Below, in pieces: positions 22,696 through 35,600 of a stretch of DNA of 64,000 bases (its first letter is position 1; every line of letters starts with the position of its first letter). A program made the translations under genes and the position numbers. Under the pieces are notes generated by a model, which saw only the letters and a list, made by a program, of their open reading frames with translations, was not told the DNA's origin and did not search any database. This DNA is from Apostichopus japonicus (taxonomy: Eukaryota; Echinodermata; Holothuroidea; Aspidochirotida; Stichopodidae): contig NC_092579.1 in assembly GCF_037975245.1 (NCBI RefSeq), positions 3,928,001 through 3,992,000 on the forward strand, given 5' to 3'.

Positions 22696-23231
22696 GTATC
22701 TGTGTAGTTACATCATGATACCAAGATTGAACTGAATTGGACATAGGGTTGAAGAGATATTGACATTTTATGAGTTTCATATTAAAGCCTGCCCACTCAT
22801 TAATATTCATTAGATGGGAACCACAAACAATTGGGCACCTATACACATCATGGTGCAACCCCCTACCCAGCATAAGCATGACTTAACTTGTGGTTGTTGA
22901 GATAGCATGTTTACAATCTAGCCGTCACATCCACTCACAAACACAAGTCATCATGACTGCATTGATTATGATTCTCATCGAAACCAAACTTACAGCATAC
23001 ACAAACACACGCTGACATGAATGTATAAGTTACTTGTAATTGTTTGCTTATTAAAGCCAAGAATAAAGTAAATAGTCACATAAAGTATTTACATACATAA
23101 CCATTTAAGAGGGGGAGGAGAATATTGTATATAAGTCACTCATACAGGTGTAAATCAGCATATAATCCTGTTTAATAAGCTCCAACTGTAATTAACAGTG
23201 ATTACAGAAAGGCTTACTGAATTCCTCTGCC

Positions 23232-23324
23232 CCTCTCAAGTGAACAAGTTCCTGGTTACATCACCACTGGTGATATGTTCATATCATTACTTGCCTACAA
23301 TAACCCACAATATGATTTGAGTCA
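23232..23324 (-). other. 3' untranslated region of the large gene, start
   Basis: The stretch between the stop codon and the duplication boundary at 23,231. No AATAAA is seen in it on the minus strand, so the mRNA end probably lies inside unit 2 sequence. Confidence 0.4.
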
Positions 23325-23626
23325 TTATTCTGGGCACAATGTTGCTTGAACTACAGGATTTTTCCATCTGAAATCTCTGACAAGTTTTCCACATTCTTCA
23401 TTTCCTTGTTCTGTTAAGGCATTTTCCAATTTTGTGACGTTTGTAGGAGATATCAGTGATTTTTGGGTCAGCTTCTCTAACAAAAGAGTTCCTGGTGTTT
23501 TGTGCTTCTTGATATCAGTAATTCCTTCTTCAGGTAGTTGGAAAATATTTGCCAGCAGGGTAGATTGGTCTACATCAAGATGTTCTGATACGTTCTGCTT
23601 TAGCTGATCAAAAGATTTGATGATGG
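23325..23626 (-). CDS. exon 19: terminal DED-like domain and stop
   Basis: Acceptor TTACAG at 23,627; entered in phase 1. It encodes 100 residues: LKQNVSEHLDV, ANIFQLPEEGITDIKKH, TPGTLLLEKL, ISPTNVTKLENAL, CGKLVRDF, then TAA. The helix pattern is that of a six-helix death-effector-like domain following UPA, the place where UNC5 and PIDD have a death domain. Remnants of this exon lie in each tandem unit. Confidence 0.85.
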
Positions 23627-26600
23627 CTGTAAGGTTGAAAGAAAAGTAAATTGCGACTCTACATAAAGTGAATTAAACCGATCCTGATTTAAACAAGTAA
23701 TATCCAGCAATGTGAGACAACATAGATGTGTTTCTTACACTCAGGGGCAAAATAAACCTGAAAGCTCAGAGTTTTCAATGAGACTAAAATGGAAATCTGA
23801 TTTAACTCCCAGAGTGCATATTTAAAGCAGGTGGCTGAATTTCAGTAATTGTTGTTTTCCACTGCAATGAGACTTGAATAAAGTATCAATACTCAGTCTA
23901 AGTGTGTTGCTTTGGTATCAATACTTATGTTTAAAACCTAAGCACACATCAATACTTAACATAATTTAGGTGCAATCCTTTGATATAAGATGTGTACATG
24001 TAATCTTACTATTCATACATCCGCATTTTACATACTGCCGACAATTCCTTACATTTGAGATGTGTACACCTAATCTTACTTTGCAAAGAGGAGTCCAGGC
24101 TGTAGTTGTCATGCCAACTATTTGCAAAACTTGATATTAAAGAACCTTTTTCTAGTTTACAAATCTGGTAGTGAGTACAACATTGTAATGAAACATCTTC
24201 AGCTGCATTAAAATGCTAAAGTAATTAATTACTCACACTCGGGTAGAATGAGCTGGAATGGAGATGTGATTTGGTCAATGTGTCGTAACTTTTCAATCTG
24301 TGAAGAGGAAACAGAGGAAAGTTTTATGATTGCCCTAGAAAATTATTTTGTGCATATTTCACCTCTATCAATTAAGAGTGTGTCTCAAGAAGCAGTTTAA
24401 CTAATACTTTTAAGATGTGCTAATTAGGACTATTTTCTATACATTTGTGATTTGAAGACAGCTTGTCATAAAATTTTCTGCTGGCATTGTAAAATTATAG
24501 TTCAAACCTTTATTGATGAAAATCAGTTCATCAACTAAGACAGACAGAGTAGAAATTTCAATAGGTGATGCCTAAACATATACATAGTGTGGTAAGCCAT
24601 ACATGTTAATATTCATGAACTTGTGCACAGCCAAATGAAGAGGATTGTCCATTGACTAATGCTGCAACATAAAAAGGAATGAGTTATCATTTTGAGACAT
24701 ACTATAAAAACAGAATAAACATGGATTTTAATGAGGTCAAATTTTATGATCTCATAAGCATGTATCTATATACTTACATAATATTATCCAAGTACATGTG
24801 TAAAGCTAATTAGACATACTACTTCAGAGATATCTGATTAAGAATTTAATGGGTCACTGAATAAAATTCATGATATGCATACAAAAAACAACACGGATGA
24901 TTGTATGAATGTAGTGTGACAAACGTAATATGTCAATGATGGAAATCATGAAACATTTCGTTCTTGTCATGTGTTAAAAGCCATTTCTTGCAATTTGATG
25001 AATATTAATGACATGAAGTTGGCGACATCATGAAAATGTTCTCATTGTGCACCAACATGACCATACCAGTTGTTGAAATATCGCATTTACAACCTGTTTT
25101 AGACAATTTTCCACTCATAAATATTAATGAGGTAACATTGTTGTTGCAAGAACATGTACATACTATGTAGTTTCAGCACCGTACTAAGTGTGAACTAAAT
25201 CAGAAAAACTCCTCATATTCAAATCTTTCTTTCTGCTACATTAATTCAAAATCAAGTTACCTGCAACTGAATACTAATCTGGAAAAGATTCTTCCTTAAC
25301 TTCCCATATTTTGCTTCTATTTCCAGATTGACAGTATCTTCGATCCCTTTATACTGAAGATGGAATTCTATCTTGTGTCTGTTCTTTAACCATAGGGTTT
25401 CCATGGCAACATCCTTTGAAAGAGAGTAATCAAAAGTTGACATTTAAGTAGTTAAATTAAATATGCTGAAAGTCCAAGGATTACAGGTTCCAGTCCTGCA
25501 CGGAGTTTTAATCTGTGACCTTGGGCAAGGCTTTTGAGCTAAACAGCCCCTCTTCACCCAGATGTATAAATTTAAACCTACGAGGTAACTTTTACCGTAC
25601 TCTGATACCCTCATTGAGGATCATTAAAAATTGAGAAAGGAAGAGTTTCAATATTACAAATGAAATGTTGATTTGTAATCAATGTAGTAAAACAGTTTAC
25701 AATATAACAACATATGCTGGCATTATTACATACTACTCAACAGGTGCATAAAACTATTCTTCCAACAAATAGAAATTACCTGTGGAACAGGAATTACCTG
25801 CTTTCTTTACATGTTGATAAAAATAAATAAGAATATTTGACAGACATTACTAACCACTTTTCTTGGGTTACACTGTGAGGAACTGGAGTTAGTGCTAACA
25901 TGTAAAGTTGAAGTCATAGACTTGAGTTGAACAGAGACAGGATCATTAATTATGGATCCCTTCTGCTGATAGATTTCTTCATTGATAAGGCTCTGTTAAA
26001 ATAGAAATGAAACAATATTACATAATAATTAATGTTTATTTAAACATTACCATCAATGCATACTCTGCTTACTTGTCCAATAGATGATCAGGAAGCAATA
26101 ACAGCTCCCTAGTATGACCCTCTCATTAACTGTTGTGACCATTCATTGGTAAAACAAGCATAATTATCTGATATATGGAGTGCAATGAGGTCTACCTCTC
26201 TGTACAGATTTTCTGTCCAATTTCTTTTATGGGTGATTAACTGGACCAACTAATGTGTTATCAAACACTGAGCTATGTTTTACAACACAAGCCTGTGACT
26301 TGAATCCCCACGTAATGAGGGAAATATAAACTGAAAGCAGGGAGCTTTTATTATTATTATTATTATACATTGTACATTATACATTACACATTATTATTAT
26401 TATTATTATGAATATTATAATTATACATATTTACTATATTATTATACATACATAATATTATTATTATTATACATAAATTATTATTATACACACATTATTA
26501 TACATACATATTATTATACATACATACATTATTATTATTATACATATTATTATTATTATACATTGATTGTCTTCAAGATACATTCAATGTCTCAAGGCCT

Positions 26601-29600
26601 ATGTTCTGAAAAATATAAACTCTTCACTGTAATATTGGACAAGGCGTACGTATTCACAAATGCGTCTGTTACAAAAATTGTTATCAGTTGTCAATGACCA
26701 CAGACAAAAAATATTGAACATGCAATGTTTGTTATAGGACATCTGGTCAGTGTGTTTTGTCGATTACAAGGTTATTTTCGACCATCAATGACCACAGACA
26801 GCCTGAACCAGCTAATCTTACATTGAAAAGATTCCACCTTTTGAGTTTAAATGTTGAATTGGAAGCCACCCGAGGTGTAATCCATAAGCCCTTGCAGGTT
26901 TCTTCCAAATGTGTGGTCACTTAAGTGACGTAAAAGTAACTGCTGATTATTATTAAGTAACTTTGACATCAATTAAGTTTGAATTAAGGCAAATAACTAG
27001 AATCTGTGAGATAATTTGCAATACCACTTGAAGTGAAAAGAACTACTACTTACTTTATGTTCCAGTGAGTCATCATTATGAAACCAAATATGAATTGTCA
27101 ATTGATTCCCCGAAACAGAAACTCTGTTTACAATCGGTAACACGCATACACGCTTCAACATCTTGGGTATGAAAGGGACGTGAAGACCAATGAGACATGG
27201 TTTCTCAGCTTCAACTGCAAAGTGCTGACTATTCATAGAGCAGCTGAGGTGTTTCCTTTCTTGGCTCCATTTGATAATTTTATCTAAAGGAGATTAAAAA
27301 AAAGCTATTTTGCGAGTTAAGTATTTATAACATGGTGAAAGGTAGAACACCAAGCCTAAAATATACCATAGATGATTTTAAAGAGACAGTCATGTGTCAG
27401 AAAATGCAACACTGCATAAAAAGAACATCAAAACAGTACAAATTTGTTTTTAACTCAATTTTTTTTTTTTTTTTTTTAATGTATAATTGCAAGATTGCCA
27501 GATAAATTGTGTTGCTAACTACAGCTTCCCATAGCTTGGAGAACTTTCGCCCCTTCAATTATCTTGTTTAATTCTACCTAAAGATGGAACAAATGATTGA
27601 GGTCAACCGGTCAATGTACTACTGAGAAGAGGAGTGTTCCTGGAACAACGTGTCGGCTTTGTGATTCCTTGTCATACAATTTGCTAAAAATTCCACATAC
27701 CTACCAGACTAAGGCAGAGCAAGTGAGTTAAATTTGTTTATAAATTAAGTGAAAGCCAGAAAAGAAATCATAGCATCAGAGATCTCCCATATTAATTGTA
27801 GCTTTGATTTTAGAGTAATCATGTTAACAAGGTTTTCAGATTTTGACAGCTGTTGATTTAATGTGACTTTGACCTCTACCAATTTCAATAGGGTTCATAC
27901 ACTCACCAAGCTAGTCTACATATTATGTATGAAGTTCAAGAAAGATGTACTTTTTGAGATATCATGTTTACAAGGTTTTCAGACTCTGACCTTTCACCTT
28001 TACAATTTCAAAAGGTTCTTGTACTCACCTAGCTGGATGTATATACCAGGTGTGAAGTACAACAAAAATGTACTCTTTGAGATAGCACCTTCACAGAATA
28101 GAATAGGGTTCTTGTTCTTAATAAGACAGATCCACATACCAAGTATGAAGTTCATCAACCATGAAATTTGTGAGTTACAGTGTTTACAAGCAAGTGTCAC
28201 ACAAACAAGCCATCACCATTGCATAGATTCCTTTTATTTGCAGCAAGGAATCAAACATGATTTGGTGGGACAATGTATGTATGTATGTATATTAGATCCT
28301 CCTGCAAGCAGGAACTCGCGAAGAAGCCGCATTGGCTTATCAAAGCCGCAAGCTGACTGAAGTCAGTCTCTTACATTCATATTTAACGTCCATGATTATG
28401 AATTGTTTATTGTTAACAACTCTGTAACTGGACGACATACGTTAATCTGGGAGTGACTCGAACCTCCCTCCCTCTTGAGAAAATGATGTTAACATTACAC
28501 AGAACCGGACACCCAGAAGGCTCAGTGATTTTCTTGCCAATATAGCGCTCTTGTACTAAGGTGCTTTCACAAATCAGGTGCTACTTTCATCCCAGCTTTA
28601 ATTTTGCAGTTTTTCAGGTTTAGAATCTAATAGTGTAGATACAGTACTGCATTTTCCAAAGTAGGAGTTTATTCAATATGCAAGCGGTTGTACAAGTGGT
28701 CAGCCATACAGTGAAGCAAGCATAAACAGTACATCGGGGTGACATACAAACACACTAAACTCATGTACATACCTCTGTTGATACAACAAATTTAAGTAAC
28801 TAAATATAATGATCAATGGACTAATAAACACAATGCAAAAGAAACAGCAACACACCTGTTTGTAATACACCAGAGTAAACATCAAGACCCGTCTGGTCAG
28901 CTGGAGTAAAAGCACAGTGTGGAATAATCAAAGTGACAGCCTTGTGTAAAGTAAGGCTTTCTGGACCAACTTTCACAAAAGGGGTCAATCTTAGACTCTT
29001 CTTTGGGAAAGGTCCATTGATGGCAGGTTCAGTAGAAACCCACAGACTAACAATCCTTCCAGTGTGTAGTGCCCCAGCTGGTATAATGAGAATAACACCT
29101 GCGATAAACATCTCTCCTCCACGATGATCAAAGTACTGCTCTTTATAAAGATTAGATCCTGGGAACAAAGGAAGTCTCTCTGGAAGAGAAAAGTAATATA
29201 TTTCAAGGATTTTGACATCTCAATAAAAAATATGTTAATGCATAAACTGTTTCAACACATATTATGAAAATAGTCTCTTTACCAAGAAACTGTTTTACTT
29301 TCTACTTGTACAAACAAAATAATTAAGAATGATCATAAATTTAAATTTTCGACATGAACATTAGACATGAAATGTTTGACCTGATTAATGAAAACAGATA
29401 TAGAAGAGAAGAGGTCACTTGACAGTAACAAGAATTAGGTTTATTTGGTCATATCATGTTCCTTTTATGTAGCTATTTTGTGATTAATTTTCCTACTAAA
29501 ATAAATCAAAATACTTTTTCATAAACAGTGAAACAGCAAGGGCTTGAAATGTGGTCCTAGAATATCATATGAGATTGAGGTTAATTATATGAAAAAGAAA

Positions 29601-32600
29601 TGTAAAAGAAATATCCATGTAGCTGAATATATAGGGTTACTTTACCATGCTCTTCCTTTGCTAGTAGCAATATCCGTCTTCCCAAGTCCAGTTTTCCGTT
29701 AGACAATTTCAAGGCTCTTTGGACATCCAGTCTCTTGTAACCCTCTTTTATCAAAATTGTGAAATTTACCGACGATTTTGATTCGCTTTTTGAGATTAAT
29801 TCCTGTTTCTCTGGAATTTTTACCTGAAACAATGTTGAAATATTACAATTTGTTTATCAAATCTACATCTTTGATCATACTTTCATCATGATGTACAACT
29901 AATGACTGCATTTGATTTGGCTTCAGTGAATATTCTACACAGACTTCCTATGCACTTGATCTCTACAAACATAACTTTATGTAAGCAAAAATATTCAGTT
30001 AAATGCTGTTTCTTTTACCAGTAAAAGGAAGACTTTTTAGTAAGGGAGTATTAATTCATTTCTGTTTTGTGACTTGCATGACAGCAAAAGGCTACTTTTC
30101 ACATCAGAAAATAAAGGACTAAACCATTTTAAGATCCTGATGTTATGCAAAGTAACCATTGTTTGGATTCAAGCTTAAAATTTCATAGTTTTGACAAGTT
30201 TTTACAAAGCACGAACCATTTTGTTATCATCTTTTTCCTCTTCGTTTTCCTTTCCATTCTTCTCCTGTGATGTATCGATGTATTCCAGCACCAGTCTTGC
30301 CACCTTATTAAAGTAAATAGCTTTCAATCCTTCATACATTCCAATCATTCTGTTTGGCATGATGAGTTCTCTTTCATCCAATATTTTCATCAGCATCTTT
30401 CCAGATTCTGCTGCTTCCTGAATTGTATCATTTTCTGCTGGCTTCAGCTCAAAATATACGCCTAGCTTTGCACAATGATGTTTATCCAGAAGCTTGGCAA
30501 CATCTTCTCTCAACTTTTCGTATTTGTGTAAGCCTGAAAGTGAGGACATAACATCCACTTGACATTCAAAGTAATATAACAAGGACTAGATATCACATGT
30601 AGTAATAAGAGCACCTGAAGCACATGCTAATTGAGTGGCAGTTGTGAACAATGTTCACAGCTAACATGCACAAGTACACAACAGGCCCACAAGAAGCATG
30701 CAACCTGTGTCGAGAACGTTGGTATGCAAGTCAACCTCTGGTGCATGCACACAATAAATTATTGGTTTTATACTGTCCACAACTAGCATGCAACTTTTCT
30801 ATTTGAAGCACTTGTCTTGTGCATAAATAATGGTCTGGTATACAGCTTCAACTTCAAGGTTGCTTTGAGCTACCAAGTAGGAAGTGAGCATACTAACTAA
30901 AAATGGAATCGTGCAAATTGGACTTAGAAATGTTTTGGGTTCAGCAGTTTGATAAAAATTTCTTTCCATCAGATATGTTTATGTTGATGAAATGTTTCCC
31001 AATAACCTAAGTTAACGTAAGTAACATTTGGTGTGTCTACTGCTAAAACCAAATGCTATTACTTTTCACCTCTACTTAGACACTCACATGGGTCCTGTAT
31101 TCTCCTGGGTTCTGTATGTTTGCTTACTTTTTCATCTCCACTAATACACACTTATCTGGTGTATGTCTAGGATAATGAGCATTCATTTTTCTACTTCTAA
31201 CTTCACTTAGATGCAGGTCAGGGTGGACTTTTAAAACTAGCTAAGTCCACCCATTTGTTCCACTTCCACATAAAAACTCACCTGGGCGCAGAATTTCCTG
31301 GCTTTCTGGAGATAAGAGAATGTTTTTCACCTGAATGAAAAGAGAATTTTAACAAAAATTATATGACTAATGAAAACTTTAAATGTAAGAATATTTAACA
31401 TACAATTATGCAGGCTATCATCACACCCCTGTGAATGACCAGGTTTAAAATAGGAATGTAATGTAGAAGAAAGGGCTGTAACAGACATGGAGCTACACAT
31501 AATAAATGTGTGAAATCCAAAAAGAACAAGAGCCCAAGGGCACTGTGGTTCCTTGCTTTGGGTATATGACAATACACATAATATTATCAAGCAAGATTGG
31601 GCTCAAATAGTCCAAGTAATTGTGGTCCTACATGTTCCCATAAAGTAACCAACACTATAGCCAACACGTTTGTGATCACAAAATGTAATCGGATTTTGGA
31701 TCAAAAGGCACTTTTGAGATCTAAATATGGCGTCGAAAATGTAAGAAATATAAGAGACCTACAAGCGTGTCAACAGATATGATAACATTAGTGACCTCAG
31801 ATGACATGACCTTTAAGTTTCAAAATGTTCCACCACCCCGTTCACAACTTGTCCCAAAATATCAACCATGTCACACCTTGGCATTGAGATTTAATTGCAT
31901 TAAATTAAAAAAAATTAACTTTGAACTTGTATACATAACTTCACACACAAAGGTCACCCGAAGGTCAACCAATTGACATTTTTTGAAGGTGAGACCTAAA
32001 TAGAGCATGACTGTAAAAATTCAAACATTTTTTCTTGCCCATTTTCTCCCCCCCCCCAAAAAATACTACTTTTTTAACATTAGCTGACCTTTGGTGACGT
32101 TGGACCACATGACCGTTAAGTTTGAAAATATTCCCCTATACCATTTGCAACTTGTCCAAAAAAATAAACCTGGTCACACCTTGGCACTGGGAGTTATTGC
32201 ATTAAATGTCTGAAAATTAACTTTGACCTCATATAACTTCGCACACGAAGGTCACATGGGGGTCAACCCATTGACATTTATGATCAGAAGGTACCTTTAA
32301 CATCTGAAAATAGCATCGAAACTGTAAAAATCCACAAAACACGAAAAGATCACCAGAGGTCAAATTGAGGTCAAGGGTCACCCAGATGCGGGTCGACAAT
32401 TGGATTACATTGAAGCAACTCCCAACCCTAACGGACAATTTGTTCTCAAGTTATCGCAAAAATACTAGTTTTTTTATCATTAATTGACCTTTGGTGACCT
32501 CGGATCACCTGATCCTTAAGTTTGAAAATATTCCCCTATACCATTTGCAACTTGTCTAAAAATATCAACTGTGTAACACCTCGGCACTGGGAGTTATTGC

Positions 32601-35600
32601 ATTAAATGTCTGAAAATTAACTTTGGCCTCATATAACTTCCCACACGAAGGTCACATGGGGGTCAACCCATTGACATTTATGATCAGAAGGTACCTTTAA
32701 CATCTGAAAATAGCATCGAAACTGTAAAAATCTACACAACACGAAAAGGTCACCAGAGGTCAAATTGAGGTCAAGGGTCACCCAGATGCGGGTCGACAAT
32801 TGGATTACATTGAAGCAACTCCCAACCCTAACAGACAATTTGTTCTCAAGTTATCGCAAAAATACTAGTTTTTTATCATTAATTGACCTTTGGTGACCTC
32901 GGATCACATGACCCTTAAGTTTGAAAATATTCCCCTATACCATTTGCAACTTGTCTCAAAATATCAACTGTGTAACACCTTGGCACTGGGAGTTATTACA
33001 CTAAATGTCTGAAAATTAACTTTGACCTCATATAACTTAACATACAAAGGTCACCTTGGGTCAACTTATTGACATTTTTGATTGATGAGACCTAAATTTG
33101 AGCATCAAACTATACAAATTCAAACATTTTTTCTTTGCCCATTTTCTGCCCCAAAAATACTAGTTTTTTAACATTAATTGACCTTTGGTGACCTCGGATC
33201 ACATGACCGTTAAGTTTGAAAATATTTCCCTATACCATTTGCAACTTGTCCAAAAATATCAACCATGTCACACCTTTGAACTGGGAGTTGTTGCATTAAT
33301 TGTCTGAAAATTAACTTTGACCTCGTATAACTTTGCACACGAAGGTCACACGGGTGTCAACCAATTGACATTTTTGATCGGAAGGTACCTTTGATATCCA
33401 AATCTAGCATCAAAACCAAACATTTCCTTTTTTGCTCGTTTCCTCCCAAAATAAGCACATTTTTTCTAATGTGACCTTTGACCTTTTGACCTTGGTTTCA
33501 GATGTAGTTTAATCTCCTGATTCCAAAAAACAAAACGACAAGTCTGTACAACCATCCTAACTCTGACTGAAAAACTTTGACCCCATATAACTTCGCACAT
33601 AAAGGTCACACGGGGTCAACCTATTGACATTTATGATCAGAAGGTACCTTTGACATCTGAAAATAGCATCGAAACTGTAAAAATCCCCCAAAACACGTAA
33701 AGGTCACCAGAGGTCAAATTGAGGTCAAGGGTCACCCAGATGCGGGTCGAAAATTGAATAACATTGAAGCAACTCCCAACCCTAACGGACATTTCGTTCT
33801 CAAGTTATCGCAAAAATACTAGTTTTTTATCATTAATTGACCTTTGGTGACCTCGGATCACATGACCGTTAAGTTTGAAAATGCTCCCCTAACCAGTTCA
33901 CAACTTGTCCCAAAATATCAATCTTGTCACACATTGGCACTGGGAGTTATTGCAGTTTTAATATTTTCGGTTTTTGGACCATAACTGACCTTTGGTGACC
34001 TTTGTGGGCACCAGAAACAATAGGGCACACCTTCTCCATATGGCGGATCTATAGTCCAAGTTTGGCCTCAATCCAACATTCCCTTATTGAGATAGAGCGT
34101 ACCCAAGCAAGTGTCACAGACACACACACACACATACACACATACACACACACGCCAACCTGACTGCATAGGTTCCTTTTGCTAAAGCAAGGAACCAAAA
34201 AGGAAAGGAAATGTTAATGACAACATACCTATTATTTATGCAATATTCATTTATTGGAACCTAAGGTACACGCAAAACAAACTATGCCATAACTGTTGAC
34301 CTATGTATGGAATTATACACACAGGTCAGTTTTACGTTACTCCTTATTTACGAAGCAACACGGAAGAAATTGTATAAAAATTGGACAACGAAATGAAAAT
34401 AAGAAACGTAGGAATACCAGGTTCACTGGAGTGACTGAAAACTTAAGAATACATGAATAAAAGACTGCTGTAATTAAATTAAATTATCCTCCACAATACA
34501 TATTTCGAAGAAAAGCATCCATGACAGAACATGCCAACAAATAACTATAATTCAGTCACAGCACTAACATTATTTAATCTGCCTGCACACAGCTGCAAGA
34601 CTTCCAACAGACAGGACGTTACTTAGCAGATGGGAGAAGATGCTGCTTAATATTATGTAATGAAGAGACATATGAGAACACAAACAGGTGGAAGATAATC
34701 AACAGAGATAACTCACCTTTGATTGGAGGATAAGGGCTGTCTGGTTCATTTCGTTTTGAAATACTTTTAACTTCACATCAACCATGTCAGTGTCTCCATT
34801 TTTGTCCCTTGTAAGTCTGAACTGATGAGAGACTCTACTGGCAGCACAGAGGTAATCAATGTCTACATGCTAAAAGATAAAAGATGTTGAAGATCAATGT
34901 ACTTAAGATGAGAATGTTATGCTAGGTACCACATATAACAAGTAAGGAAAAGCTGGTAAGGAGCCAAGAAATCCATAGGCAGCTGGTGAAGATTATACTT
35001 TCCTATTGTAATAAGAACTCCATGACTTTATTTACAGTAGGTTAAGATTGTTCCAATGGGTAGGAACCATAAAAAAACATATTCGAACCATGGGTATTTG
35101 TGTTATTGTGGATAAACACCGGCTTATTACAATCATTCTGTTTGATGAATGTTCAGAGACTTAATAGGCATGCATGCAATTGTCTCAATCATTCACGCTC
35201 TCAGGACATCAGCTTATTAAATCAACATCCCAATCCAAGAACTGAGAGAGTGCCACAATATCTGAACACTGCCTCAAATACAAATGGAGGTGAATTATAG
35301 ACACCAAAAGTAAAGCCACGGTGAATGAAGCTATTCGCAATACCGTACAAAAGAACATATGACCAAACTTCACTTCCTTATTCACACACCAGGAATACCA
35401 ACCAGCACAGATACTGCTCAACAACACTGCACTGCAGAAGGTTGCCTATATTGTGGTTCATGCTGGGATTTTGAGCCAGAAACCACATAGTTGTAGGGTG
35501 ACACTCTTAAATGCTACACAATTTGATCCACTTAAAGTAACCAATCCTTAACTACAAGTCTTGTAATGTTAAAAGAAAAACTTCAATAGCATTGGCAATT

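Larger units (their letters stand above)
9045..23231. repeat. segmental duplication unit 2 (complete, swollen by insertions)
   Basis: Starts with GAAAAAGACCACGAAATCG, as at 52,168 and 61,541, and ends with TTCCTCTGCC, as at 9,044 and 61,540. Its first part matches 52.2-55.7 kb and 61.5-64 kb; its second part matches 4.4-9.0 and 55.7-61.5 kb. About 4.9 kb of its 14.2 kb is transposon insertion absent from the sister copies (11,271-11,920; 15,073-16,180; 16,914-20,063). No intact host gene seen. Confidence 0.88.

Noticed and set aside
28933-29127. Plus-strand frame across the second ZU5 exon
   Set aside because: Shadow of the minus-strand ZU5 coding frame.
32229-32838. Two near-identical 69-residue frames 400 bases apart
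   Set aside because: They lie in the tandem half-site repeat; similarity reflects DNA repetition, not a gene family.
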